DNA of 36,053 nucleotides from NCBI GenBank assembly GCA_002361775.1, contig DETV01000074.1, forward strand, positions 1 through 36,053, given 5' to 3'. A program made the position numbers and the translations under genes. Numbering within the stretch: the stretch's first letter is position 1; the number at the start of each line of letters is the position of its first letter. Positions 24,230 through 30,823 of the stretch are shown here, piece after piece. Below the pieces are notes generated by a model. It saw only the letters and a list, made by a program, of their open reading frames with translations, was not told where the DNA came from and did no database searches. This DNA comes from Eubacterium sp. UBA3279. GTDB taxonomy: Bacteria; Bacillota; Clostridia; Lachnospirales; Lachnospiraceae.

Positions 24230-25434
24230 GTATAGATCTGGAAAGATTCCCATGGAGCGATTCGGCCAACAGAATGCTGACATATGTAACTAAAGGCTGG
24301 TATGATAAATCCTATGTCGGAAAATGGATATACGAAGTTATGGGCAGAGAGCTTGATCTGGCCACTGCGCATATTGAAGAACTTCCATACCAGATGTTTA
24401 TCGATACAGCTACATGGGGACTTAAATATCATGAGATCAAGTATGGACTGCCCGTAAGAGAAGACCTGTCATATGAAGAAAGACGACGGTTGCTCCGTGA
24501 AAAGAAAAACACAAAAGCACCAATGACCCCATGGCGAATGGAACAGATTTTAAAAGGCGTGACGGATTATGATGTCCAGGTTCATGATTGTAATGAGCCG
24601 GGACATTATTTTTCTCACCCTAACATATTCAGCGTTCAATTAGAAGGTGAAACAGAGGTAGAACTAGGAGAAGTTAAGAGTAAAGTCGATAAGCTGAAGC
24701 AATCACACACAGTATATCTTCTTTCTGTTATCCTCATGCTTATTGAATGCACAGAGAGCTTTGAACAGAGAGTGACGTATCATTCAGATTTTTCATGGTG
24801 GAAGTATTCTCTTGATGGTTCCTTCGCTCTTGACGGCAGTATCAATCTGAATCATTGGTATCCGACAGAATTTCGCCCAGTCTATCCATTCGATACAGTC
24901 TTAACTGAGAATTTTATAGCAGATCGAATTTTTCACCGGATTCCAGATGTATATCATGAAAATATATTTAAGCCTTCCTTTTTCGTACGAAGTGATTTTG
25001 TATGGTGGGAAGGTTTTCTTGATGGAAACTTTTCACTGGACGGAACGAGAAAGCTTAATTCTTGGTATCCGATGGAAACTTTTATCGGGCATAGGCTGTT
25101 TATCGGCAATCAGGAGGCTTTTGAAACGAAACAGTGTATTTCATTGCCTGATATGATTAATGCTGAGAAAGCTGATTTTAGAGGCACACAGAGGGTAATT
25201 ATGGGCTGGCGTGATGGTAATAAGATCCTGGACGGAAACTGTTTGTTAGACGGGACTTTATTGCTTGATGCAGGAGAACCGCCATATCTGCAGACAGTTC
25301 GGATTCGTGCGCCTGTTAAACACGAAGAAGAAGTAGAGGTCACAATGGTTATTCCTTCACGGGCCGCAAGACTGGATGGAACGTGTAGGCTAGATGGAAG
25401 TGTAAAACTAAATTCAGGAAGGGAGGTCCTTTAA
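24226..25434 (+). CDS. DUF2313/XkdU-like baseplate protein with C-terminal LDG repeats
   Basis: 402 residues. Residues 1-~185 resemble XkdU/gpI ('MLTYVTKGWYDKSYVGKWIYEVMGRELDLA', 'LKYHEIKYGLPVREDLSYEERRRLLREKK', 'WRMEQILKGVTDYDV'). The remaining ~215 residues hold four copies of a WW-x-LDG-x-x-LDG-x-x-x-LN-WYP unit (around residues 190, 263, 325 and 382), longer than a standard XkdU. The extension is presumably the docking arm for tail fibres. It is immediately followed, with no gap, by the next fibre gene. Confidence 0.82.
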   Translation: MSIDLERFPWSDSANRMLTYVTKGWYDKSYVGKWIYEVMGRELDLATAHIEELPYQMFIDTATWGLKYHEIKYGLPVREDLSYEERRRLLREKKNTKAPMTPWRMEQILKGVTDYDVQVHDCNEPGHYFSHPNIFSVQLEGETEVELGEVKSKVDKLKQSHTVYLLSVILMLIECTESFEQRVTYHSDFSWWKYSLDGSFALDGSINLNHWYPTEFRPVYPFDTVLTENFIADRIFHRIPDVYHENIFKPSFFVRSDFVWWEGFLDGNFSLDGTRKLNSWYPMETFIGHRLFIGNQEAFETKQCISLPDMINAEKADFRGTQRVIMGWRDGNKILDGNCLLDGTLLLDAGEPPYLQTVRIRAPVKHEEEVEVTMVIPSRAARLDGTCRLDGSVKLNSGREVL

Positions 25435-25815
25435 ATGGCAGGGACTACAGTTACAACACTGGCAAAGAAAAAAATGGTAAAAGCAAGAGCGGGGATTTCA
25501 TCGCTCCCAAAGATTGTAGGCATGGCTTTTGGTGATGGAGGTGTAGATTCGGGTGGAACAGTAAAACCACACAGTGCCGATCAGAACACCTTACATCATG
25601 AATTGCTTCGCAAGAACGTTGATGGTTATGAGGTTCTTTCTGATACAAAAATCAGATATCGCTGCACACTGGCAGAAAATGAGCTGGCAAACACTTATAT
25701 TTCTGAAGTTGGGTTATATGATGCAGATGGGGATATGGTGGCCATGAAAGCGTTTCTGAAGAAAGGAAAGGATGCAGACATGGAATGCGTGTTCGAGTGT
25801 GATGATACATTCTAA
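25435..25815 (+). CDS. Tail-collar fibre protein, N-terminal-type domain
   Basis: 126 residues. 'KARAGISSLPKIVGMAFGDGGVDSGGTVKPHSADQNTLHHELLRKNVDGYEVLSDTKIRY' and 'ISEVGLYDADGDMVAMKAFLKKGKD' match the phage tail-collar fibre N-terminal domain (P2 gpH N-terminal type), here standing alone as a short protein instead of the front of a long fibre. It probably bridges baseplate and the DGR-varied tip protein encoded next. Starts directly after the previous stop; RBS GGGAGG. Confidence 0.75.
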   Translation: MAGTTVTTLAKKKMVKARAGISSLPKIVGMAFGDGGVDSGGTVKPHSADQNTLHHELLRKNVDGYEVLSDTKIRYRCTLAENELANTYISEVGLYDADGDMVAMKAFLKKGKDADMECVFECDDTF

Positions 25816-25902
25816 CGTATTTCGATATTTTGTAACAAGTAATCGGATAATGATAGATAAATGTTATCATAAGGAGGTAGAAAATGTCGTATTTCGATAT
25901 TT
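25816..25902 (+). repeat. 15-bp direct repeat bracketing the start of the DGR target gene
   Basis: CGTATTTCGATATTT occurs at 25816-25830, immediately after the fibre gene stop, and again at 25888-25902 at codons 2-7 of the target gene. The 57 bp between contains the target's RBS and a weak ATGATA/TATCAT inverted repeat (25850-25855, 25865-25870). It looks like a remnant of the 5' end of an earlier copy of the target gene, or a cassette junction. Confidence 0.6.
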
Positions 25903-27560
25903 CTGGAGCTGTTTTCAACAATCAGCTTCGCGAATTAGAAACTTCTGATCCTGCTCATGCAGATGTGTTTAACGCTGTCTTTCGACAGTTGATAAATAAT
26001 GACGTGGCACTTATGGAAGCCGCCAGTATGTTTGCGGGAGAAAAAAACAAACAGGCTGAATTCATTCTTAATCTCAAGAGAACTGGGAAAAAATATGGGG
26101 TCCATCATAGTGCATTTGATGTATCACCATTGTCGGCGGGCACACGTACTCTCGATGCTGTAGGCATGGTAGCGCAGCCTTCTACGAACACAGTAAGAGG
26201 AAGAAATGATTTTGAAGGCGAATCTGTTTTTTATGGATTGGAAGTTAATGGCCATGTAGATGATGCCGGAGAATTCATTGTGGAATATATTAAGGGAATC
26301 GACAATGAGTTCTCCAGGACAGAAAGAGATACATGGATGTTGTATCTGACTCAGTGGATTGACATAACCATTGATGCAAATGGAGAAAGCCTTGTTATCT
26401 CAGATGAACATCACGCAGGCTTCTTTCCGGAAGGAGCAGCAATCCGTACAGATCAGACTGTCAGACCGTTCGTTGCACAGGCTAAATATATGGCCGGAAA
26501 TGGTTCTGATGGAAAGGCTGCATCTATTAGCGGAGTAAACGCTGCGCATGATCAGTATCACAATGGAATGATTACACGATTCAAAGCCAAAGGAACACAG
26601 TATTGTGGAACAACTGCACAGGATAAAAACCATATGGACAACCTGTTTGAGGTCGCTTTTGCAACACGGAATTCACAGTCAATCATGTCTGGTTGCACAG
26701 GATATTACAACAGGTTCTATGCGACTGTTGTTGAAAACAATGTGGAACGTATCATTATCAGCAAAAGTGATGCAAACTATTTGGTGGTCGGAAGCACGGT
26801 ATCCATTGGAAATGCCACAGCTTTAAGTGGTAGCAATCCGATGGATGATAGAGCAAATGCAGGACTTCATGCAAAAGCAAATCGTGTCATCATTACAAAA
26901 ATTGAAGATTATGACAGCAATAATTCGGCAGTTTATGTAGATAATGGAGGAACTAAATTTTCTACCGGTTCTACAATGGTAGGCTCTACAGAAGTAAAGA
27001 CCACTATCGTTACAATGCCATGGCACACAGGTGCATGCGATAATGTCCTTGGTTCTTGCGGTTCTCCGAACAGTAATACATCTGGAAAAGACCCATACAT
27101 TCTGTTCGGTGTAGAAATGTTCCTGGGATTTTACGAAGTTATCAGCAATGTAATTCTTAAGATATCTAATCATGTAATGACGGCTTGCATTTGTTATGAC
27201 TGCACAAAGTTAGCAACAAGTGTGACCTCGGATTATGTTGAGTGTGGATATAGCATTGCAGATACGCAGGCAAGTTGGAAATACATCAGTGAACTTGGCT
27301 ATGATCCAGAGAACCCATCTGTAAGACATGGAACGAAAGTGGCAGCATCATCCAGTACCGGATATGCAGATGGACAGTACACCGACAAGCTTGATCAGAC
27401 TTCTGACGGGTTAAGAGAGTGGCTTTCCGGCGGCTCCCTGTTCAACGGGTCTGGCGCGGGCCGGTGGTATGCGGGCCTGGTCCACGGGCTCGGTGTCAGC
27501 TGGTGGTCCTTTGCCGCGCGTCTTTCTGCTTCTGGACGCTGTGCGAAAGCAGCAGCGTAG
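25884..27560 (+). CDS. DGR target: tail-tip protein with C-terminal variable region
   Basis: 558 residues, RBS AAGGAGGT. Residues 1-~50 ('NNQLRELETSDPAHADVFNAVFRQLINND') are a tail-attachment module common in clostridial phage tail proteins. The middle is beta-rich. Residues ~380-558 have the C-type-lectin/FGE-like layout: 'MPWHTGACDNVLGSC', 'LFGVEMFLGFYEVISNV', then W513-S548, which is encoded by the VR. Diversified positions, judged from TR adenines, include residues 518, 520, 524, 531, 533, 534, 538, 542 and 543, interleaved with fixed 'NG', 'GRWYA' and 'WW' scaffold residues. Last codons 551-558 lie within a hairpin. As the last structural protein of the tail operon it is the presumed receptor-binding tip. 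Confidence 0.9.
   Translation: MSYFDISGAVFNNQLRELETSDPAHADVFNAVFRQLINNDVALMEAASMFAGEKNKQAEFILNLKRTGKKYGVHHSAFDVSPLSAGTRTLDAVGMVAQPSTNTVRGRNDFEGESVFYGLEVNGHVDDAGEFIVEYIKGIDNEFSRTERDTWMLYLTQWIDITIDANGESLVISDEHHAGFFPEGAAIRTDQTVRPFVAQAKYMAGNGSDGKAASISGVNAAHDQYHNGMITRFKAKGTQYCGTTAQDKNHMDNLFEVAFATRNSQSIMSGCTGYYNRFYATVVENNVERIIISKSDANYLVVGSTVSIGNATALSGSNPMDDRANAGLHAKANRVIITKIEDYDSNNSAVYVDNGGTKFSTGSTMVGSTEVKTTIVTMPWHTGACDNVLGSCGSPNSNTSGKDPYILFGVEMFLGFYEVISNVILKISNHVMTACICYDCTKLATSVTSDYVECGYSIADTQASWKYISELGYDPENPSVRHGTKVAASSSTGYADGQYTDKLDQTSDGLREWLSGGSLFNGSGAGRWYAGLVHGLGVSWWSFAARLSASGRCAKAAA
27418..27527 (+). repeat. DGR variable repeat (VR)
   Basis: 110-bp block at the 3' end of the target gene that aligns without gaps to TR 239 bp downstream. 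It differs at 18 positions; in all 18 the TR base is A. None of the 86 non-A positions differ. Of 24 TR adenines in the block 6 remain A. Substitutions run A to T, G and C (e.g. AAC to TCC, TTC, GGC, GTC, CAC). Confidence 0.97.
27536..27558 (+). other. DGR hairpin/cruciform downstream of VR, GAAA loop
   Basis: ACGCTGTGC (27536-27544) pairs with GCA (27549-27551) plus CAGCGT (27553-27558): nine pairs, one bulged G (27552), loop GAAA (27545-27548). It lies 8 bp after the VR, includes the last seven codons and the first base of the stop. In the Bordetella phage BPP-1 DGR, an inverted repeat with a 4-nt loop just past the VR is needed for efficient retrohoming. The TR copy has no equivalent. Confidence 0.8.
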
Positions 27561-27568
27561 GGGGTGAA

Positions 27569-27582
27569 TTGCCGAATGGCAA
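27569..27582 (+). other. Small hairpin after the target gene
   Basis: TTGCC (27569-27573) and GGCAA (27578-27582) pair around a GAAT loop, 8 bp past the target stop codon. It shares two bases with the terminator stem that follows, so the two are mutually exclusive at their boundary. Confidence 0.4.
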
Positions 27583-27607
27583 GAGGGGAACTCCCCTTTT
27601 ATTTCCC
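27581..27607 (+). terminator. First terminator after the DGR target gene
   Basis: AAGAGGGG (27581-27588) pairs with CCCCTTTT (27593-27600), one G-U pair, loop AACT, followed by ATTT. It should stop much of the late transcription before TR and the reverse transcriptase. Confidence 0.65.
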
Positions 27608-27626
27608 GGCGTAGCCGGGGCGTTTT
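27605..27626 (+). terminator. Second G+C-rich hairpin, terminator-like
   Basis: CCCGGC (27605-27610) pairs with GCCGGG (27614-27619) across GTA, and GCGTTTT follows. It directly abuts the first terminator. A TAAAAT hexamer at 27626-27631 just after it could be a -10 element for a TR/RT transcript, but there is no good -35. Confidence 0.5.
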
Positions 27627-27641
27627 AAAATCATACGGACT

Positions 27642-27790
27642 CACGCTACGTTTGGCAGTGGCTTTCCGGCGGCAACCTGAACAACGGGTCTAACGCGGGC
27701 CGGTGGTATGCGAACCTGAACAACGGGCTCGGTAACAGCTGGTGGAACTATGCCGCGCGAATTTCTGTGAGAATTTTGATGTGTAGCGTG
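27642..27790 (+). repeat. 8-bp inverted repeat enclosing the TR
   Basis: CACGCTAC (27642-27649) lies 7 bp before the TR block and its exact complement GTAGCGTG (27783-27790) lies 16 bp after it. In RNA these would close a stem around the whole template. Confidence 0.6.
27657..27766 (+). repeat. DGR template repeat (TR)
   Basis: Non-coding counterpart of the VR. It contains nine AAC codons (in the VR frame) plus TAT, AGC, CGA and ATT, so adenine-specific mutagenesis can change residues widely without generating any stop codon. The block is much more G+C-rich than flanking sequence. It lies between the target terminators and the RT gene, in the same orientation as VR. Confidence 0.95.
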
Positions 27791-27962
27791 TTTCGCTGTC
27801 CTTTGAGACAGCCCTAAAATGGCGGGGGCGGAATGCCCGAAATTCAAGCACCAGCATCGGCGGTCAGGAAACTGACTGCTGACCCTGTGGCGGAAGTGGA
27901 CACAGGTGGGGGTTAGTAGTAAAACCGAAAGCTCTTGAACACAGAAAGAAAGAGGACTGGTA
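27768..27962 (+). ncRNA. Structured spacer of the DGR template RNA
   Basis: Gene-free 195 nt between TR and RT. Several hairpins: GCTGTC/GACAGC (27795-27800, 27807-27812); GTCAG-GAAA-CTGAC (27863-27876), or alternatively GGTCAG/CTGACC (27862-27867, 27879-27884); CCTGTG/CACAGG (27884-27889, 27901-27906). In BPP-1 the RNA between TR and the RT is required for cDNA priming; the same role is inferred. RNA borders cannot be fixed from sequence alone. Confidence 0.55.
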
Positions 27963-29318
27963 ATGAAGACATATTGCCGAAGAATGGATATTTCTGGCGA
28001 AAATTTCATCAGGAAATACATAGCTGCATTTATATATGACAAGCTAGAAAATGGTAATATGCCGAGTATTTTTGCTTACTATGGAAGCATAAGTAAAAAT
28101 GAGGCTAGAAGGCGGTTGGAGAATTCACCGGAATTTGTAGCATCTGTGATCGATCAGATTGCGTATGAAATGTCGTGGCATTTGAAGACCAGAACTGTAA
28201 GGGAACATATCTATATGGTAGTTCCGGAAGAGAAACTTGTGAAAAATGTTGATATAGTAGATGGAATGAGCGGAAAAATTAGAACGCTAGGACTTGAAAA
28301 AATGATCATGCAGCTATATGAGGTGTTGGCCAAGGAAGCGGCAGATGAGTTGTGGACGGCAAAAGTCGGACTTTTTCAAGTTGCATCAATACCTGGAAGA
28401 GGACAAGCTTACGGCAAAAAATACATCGAACGATGGATGTCGCGTGATCCGGAAGGAACTAAATATTGCGTTCAGTCAGATATTAAAAAATGCTATCCCT
28501 CTATGTCACATGATAAAATATTAGAATTTCTTCGAAGAGATTTAGGAAAGTCAGATATGTTGCTGTACTTGTTTGAGACTCTGATTGGATTATATTCTGA
28601 AGCAAAGGTGCAGAACAAAGAGAAAGATTGCAAACATGGGATTTTTATAGGATCTCCGGTGTCGAAAGATCTGTGTAATTATTATCTATCTTATTTGTAC
28701 CATTATTGCACAAATGAACTTTATGAAATGAAGACCAGACGAGGGAAGACAACAAGAAAAAGATTGATTTATCATATCATGATTCAGATGGATGATATCA
28801 TTCTTTTTGGCTCTAATAAGAAAGATCTTCATAAGGCAATGCTGCTTGTTATTGAATTCGTAAAATCTACACTCTGTCTAAAGATCAAAGATTCCTGGTC
28901 GTTATTTCGTACAGGTTATGTTGACAGAAACGGAAAACAAAAAGGAAGGGATTTAGACTATATGGGGCTTGTGTTCCATGGACAGAATTTAATCAAAAGA
29001 TGTTATTCCGGAAAAACAGTGACAATACGGAATGTGTCAACAAGAATAAGAGCATCAATATTCCTAAAGGCTCGCAGGAAAATTCATAGATTTGCGAAAA
29101 AAATAAAGAACAAAAAGATTATAGGTAGTAAATTCGCCATGAGTACCATAGCATATAACGGTTGGTTTGTAACAACAGACTCCTTTCTTGTGAGGGTTGC
29201 AGAATGTTGGGATCAACTTATTTCGATGGCTAAAAATATAATCAGCCGTTATGCGAAACAGAAAAGCTATGCTATGGAAAAATATTATAAGAAGTGGAGG
29301 AAATTGAATTATGCATAA
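27963..29318 (+). CDS. DGR reverse transcriptase
   Basis: 451 residues, longer than the 328-residue Bordetella phage Brt. Palm-domain motifs: 'IPGRGQAYGKKYIERW' (~143-158); motif A 'VQSDIKKCYPSM' with catalytic Asp 173; motif 4 'GIFIGSPVSKDLCNYYLS' (~226-243), where many DGR RTs have SQ, here SK; catalytic 'IQMDDII' with Asp 277-278 (the usual Tyr is Gln); and 'DYMGLVFHG' (~332-340). The basic C-terminus (~365-451) is thumb-like. It makes A-mutagenised cDNA from the TR RNA for replacement of VR. RBS AGAGGA is modest. No avd gene precedes it. It overlaps the DUF4376 gene by 8 nt. Confidence 0.93.
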   Translation: MKTYCRRMDISGENFIRKYIAAFIYDKLENGNMPSIFAYYGSISKNEARRRLENSPEFVASVIDQIAYEMSWHLKTRTVREHIYMVVPEEKLVKNVDIVDGMSGKIRTLGLEKMIMQLYEVLAKEAADELWTAKVGLFQVASIPGRGQAYGKKYIERWMSRDPEGTKYCVQSDIKKCYPSMSHDKILEFLRRDLGKSDMLLYLFETLIGLYSEAKVQNKEKDCKHGIFIGSPVSKDLCNYYLSYLYHYCTNELYEMKTRRGKTTRKRLIYHIMIQMDDIILFGSNKKDLHKAMLLVIEFVKSTLCLKIKDSWSLFRTGYVDRNGKQKGRDLDYMGLVFHGQNLIKRCYSGKTVTIRNVSTRIRASIFLKARRKIHRFAKKIKNKKIIGSKFAMSTIAYNGWFVTTDSFLVRVAECWDQLISMAKNIISRYAKQKSYAMEKYYKKWRKLNYA

Positions 29319-30000
29319 AACGAATAGCCCGGAATCACAAGGAAACATTACATATGCTGTTCTTCCAGATGGTTCCGCTGATGTATGGATTCGTAAGAAC
29401 GAAGTCCAGCTTCCGGAAAAAGATGAAGGACCACAGGGTATGGAAGCTGATGAAATCTATTTTAAAGTATCTGCAGGTGTCGTTCCTAAGGAAGAGATAG
29501 TTGCAGATCTTGATTTTTGGTTCGATCAGTTGAAAGACAAAGAAGAAGGCTGCAATGCTGATTATCTTTCTGTTGAAACATACCGAGCAGAAAAGAAAAA
29601 GGAGATTTCTCAGATCTGCCAGAGCACAGTTTTTGCAGGAACGGACATTGATATTTCGTCTGGAAAGGAACACTTTAGCCTTAAAGATGAAGATCAGCTA
29701 AATCTCTTTGGAAAACAGGCTCAGCTGACCGCTGGCATCAAAAAACTGGAATACCATGAAGACGGCAATCCGTGCCGGTATTATTCTGCTGAGGATATGC
29801 AGAAGATTATTAATGGTGCAATGGAATTCAAAAGCTATCACACAACCTATGCGAATTCACTGAACATGTGGATCAAAGGCTGCTCCAAAGCTTCGGAAAT
29901 CGCCAAGATTGAATACGGAGCACCGATCCCGGAAGAATATCAGTCCGAAGTTTTAAAGGACTATCTGGCCGAAATGGCAGCCGACAAGGAGGTTAAATGA
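29311..30000 (+). CDS. DUF4376-domain tail-associated protein
   Basis: 229 residues, starting inside the RT gene's last codons, with GGAGG 10 nt upstream. N-terminal ~75 residues ('ITYAVLPDGSADVWIRKNEVQLP', 'EIYFKVSAGVVPKEEIVADLDFWFD') look like an XkdW-type small domain. The C-terminal part is DUF4376: 'EISQICQSTVFAGTDIDISSGKEHFSLKDEDQLNLFGK', 'YHEDGNPCRYYSAEDMQKIINGAMEFKSYHTTYANSLNMWI'. Such proteins are encoded after tail fibre genes and probably help fibre assembly. Its coupling to the RT is notable but probably reflects insertion of the DGR cassette between fibre and assembly genes. Confidence 0.8.
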   Translation: MHKTNSPESQGNITYAVLPDGSADVWIRKNEVQLPEKDEGPQGMEADEIYFKVSAGVVPKEEIVADLDFWFDQLKDKEEGCNADYLSVETYRAEKKKEISQICQSTVFAGTDIDISSGKEHFSLKDEDQLNLFGKQAQLTAGIKKLEYHEDGNPCRYYSAEDMQKIINGAMEFKSYHTTYANSLNMWIKGCSKASEIAKIEYGAPIPEEYQSEVLKDYLAEMAADKEVK

Positions 30001-30422
30001 ATACTCTGAAGACCATAGGCAGAAACGCTGTGCTTTTCGCTATAGGAGGTACGATTTACTACATGATCGAACTGATATGGCGAGGGTACAGCTCACTGCC
30101 TATGGTACTGGTTGGCGGACTTTGCTTCTTGTTTTGCGGTTCGATAAATGAATTTCTGAGATGGGATATGCTCATATGGAAACAGATGTTTATCTGTGCT
30201 GTCGGGATAACTGCAATTGAGTTCCTTTCCGGATACATTTTGAATATTGTATTGGGGCTTGGAATATGGGATTACAGCAATATGCCTTTTAATATAATTG
30301 GACAGATATGTCTTCCTTTTACTGTGGCATGGTATATCCTATCTCTATTAGCTATTGTATTGGATGATCATCTGAGGTATTGGATATTTGGTGAAGAAAA
30401 ACCAAGATACAAGTGGAGGTAA
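29997..30422 (+). CDS. Membrane protein, CmpB-like (PF06541-type)
   Basis: 141 residues with about four hydrophobic segments (around residues 10-28, 35-50, 62-85 and 98-125: 'LVGGLCFLFCGS', 'MFICAVGITAIEFLSGYILNIVLGLGIWDYS', 'ICLPFTVAWYILSLLAIVLDD'). The 'GIWDYSNMPFNIIGQICLPF' stretch is the signature of the putative ABC-transporter type IV / CmpB family. In clostridial prophages it commonly sits just before the lysis genes; a link to lysis or membrane change is possible but unproven. ATGA overlap with the previous gene. Confidence 0.8.
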   Translation: MNTLKTIGRNAVLFAIGGTIYYMIELIWRGYSSLPMVLVGGLCFLFCGSINEFLRWDMLIWKQMFICAVGITAIEFLSGYILNIVLGLGIWDYSNMPFNIIGQICLPFTVAWYILSLLAIVLDDHLRYWIFGEEKPRYKWR

Positions 30423-30427
30423 CGACG

Positions 30428-30649
30428 ATGGATGAAAACCAGGTTTTAGAACTTGTGGAATTCTATGAAGATATGATTGAAAAGCAGGATGAAATCATAG
30501 TGAGGCAGAGCAGGTTCATCAAGAGCCTGGCAACCGAACTTTCTCATTTGCGAAATATGCTGAATGTAGAAGCGAGCGAAGATGAAAGACTTGACGCAGG
30601 GATTATTGAAGAAGTAAAGGAAGAGTATGTAAGCATGAGGGAACCGTAG
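30428..30649 (+). CDS. Small helical protein, lysis region
   Basis: 73 residues from ATG 30428, 7 nt after GGAGGT; a GTG at 30413 lies on top of the RBS. Almost wholly helical and coiled-coil-like: 'VLELVEFYEDMIEKQDEIIVRQSRFIKSLATELSHLRNML', then an acidic tail. No family recognised. Its stop codon lies in a terminator loop. Confidence 0.7.
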   Translation: MDENQVLELVEFYEDMIEKQDEIIVRQSRFIKSLATELSHLRNMLNVEASEDERLDAGIIEEVKEEYVSMREP

Positions 30650-30663
30650 AGGTTCCCTTTTTT
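30639..30663 (+). terminator. Terminator overlapping the stop codon
   Basis: GGGAACC (30639-30645) pairs with GGTTCCC (30651-30657), 5-nt loop containing the TAG stop, then six T. The small lysis genes downstream still have good RBSs, so read-through or another promoter is needed. Confidence 0.75.
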
Positions 30664-30677
30664 CATGGAGGTAAGGT

Positions 30678-30773
30678 ATGGTGCATGCGAGAGATAGACC
30701 TTTTAGGCGCAACACATTGGCATCTATTAATGGCGAAAGGAGGTTCTTATGCGAAAACTGGTGGATTGGTTAA
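30678..30773 (+). CDS. Candidate 31-codon leader ORF
   Basis: ATG 30678 has GGAGG 6 nt upstream and reads 31 codons to TAA 30771-30773. A second ATG at 30685 in another frame gives 32 codons (to 30783). Neither resembles a known family. One of them probably is translated because the RBS is good, but which frame is unclear. Confidence 0.3.
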   Translation: MVHARDRPFRRNTLASINGERRFLCENWWIG

Positions 30774-30823
30774 TCGGAGGTAATCTGGATCGGCTCTTAA
30801 AAGCACTCGGAGGGGAAGAGTAA
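30749..30823 (+). CDS. 24-residue small ORF coupled to the next gene
   Basis: ATG 30749 with AAAGGAGG 6 nt upstream; the 24-residue product starts MRKLVDWLIGGNLDRLLKAL, an amphipathic helix, and its TAA overlaps the ATG of the next gene (TAATG). The perfect RBS and coupling support it as real although it is too short for usual gene callers. Confidence 0.55.
   Translation: MRKLVDWLIGGNLDRLLKALGGEE

Noticed and set aside
27657..27800. TR as a pseudogene copy of the target 3' end
   Set aside because: The match stops exactly at the VR borders and all differences are at adenines of one copy, which a decaying duplication would not give.
27641..28042. 133-codon minus-strand frame through TR and the RT start
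   Set aside because: Passes through TR, its spacer and the RT start; explained by the G+C-rich TR; no RBS or recognised domain.
29311..30000. Avd-type DGR accessory protein after the RT
   Set aside because: The sequence matches DUF4376-type tail proteins and is too long, with no basic four-helix-bundle pattern.
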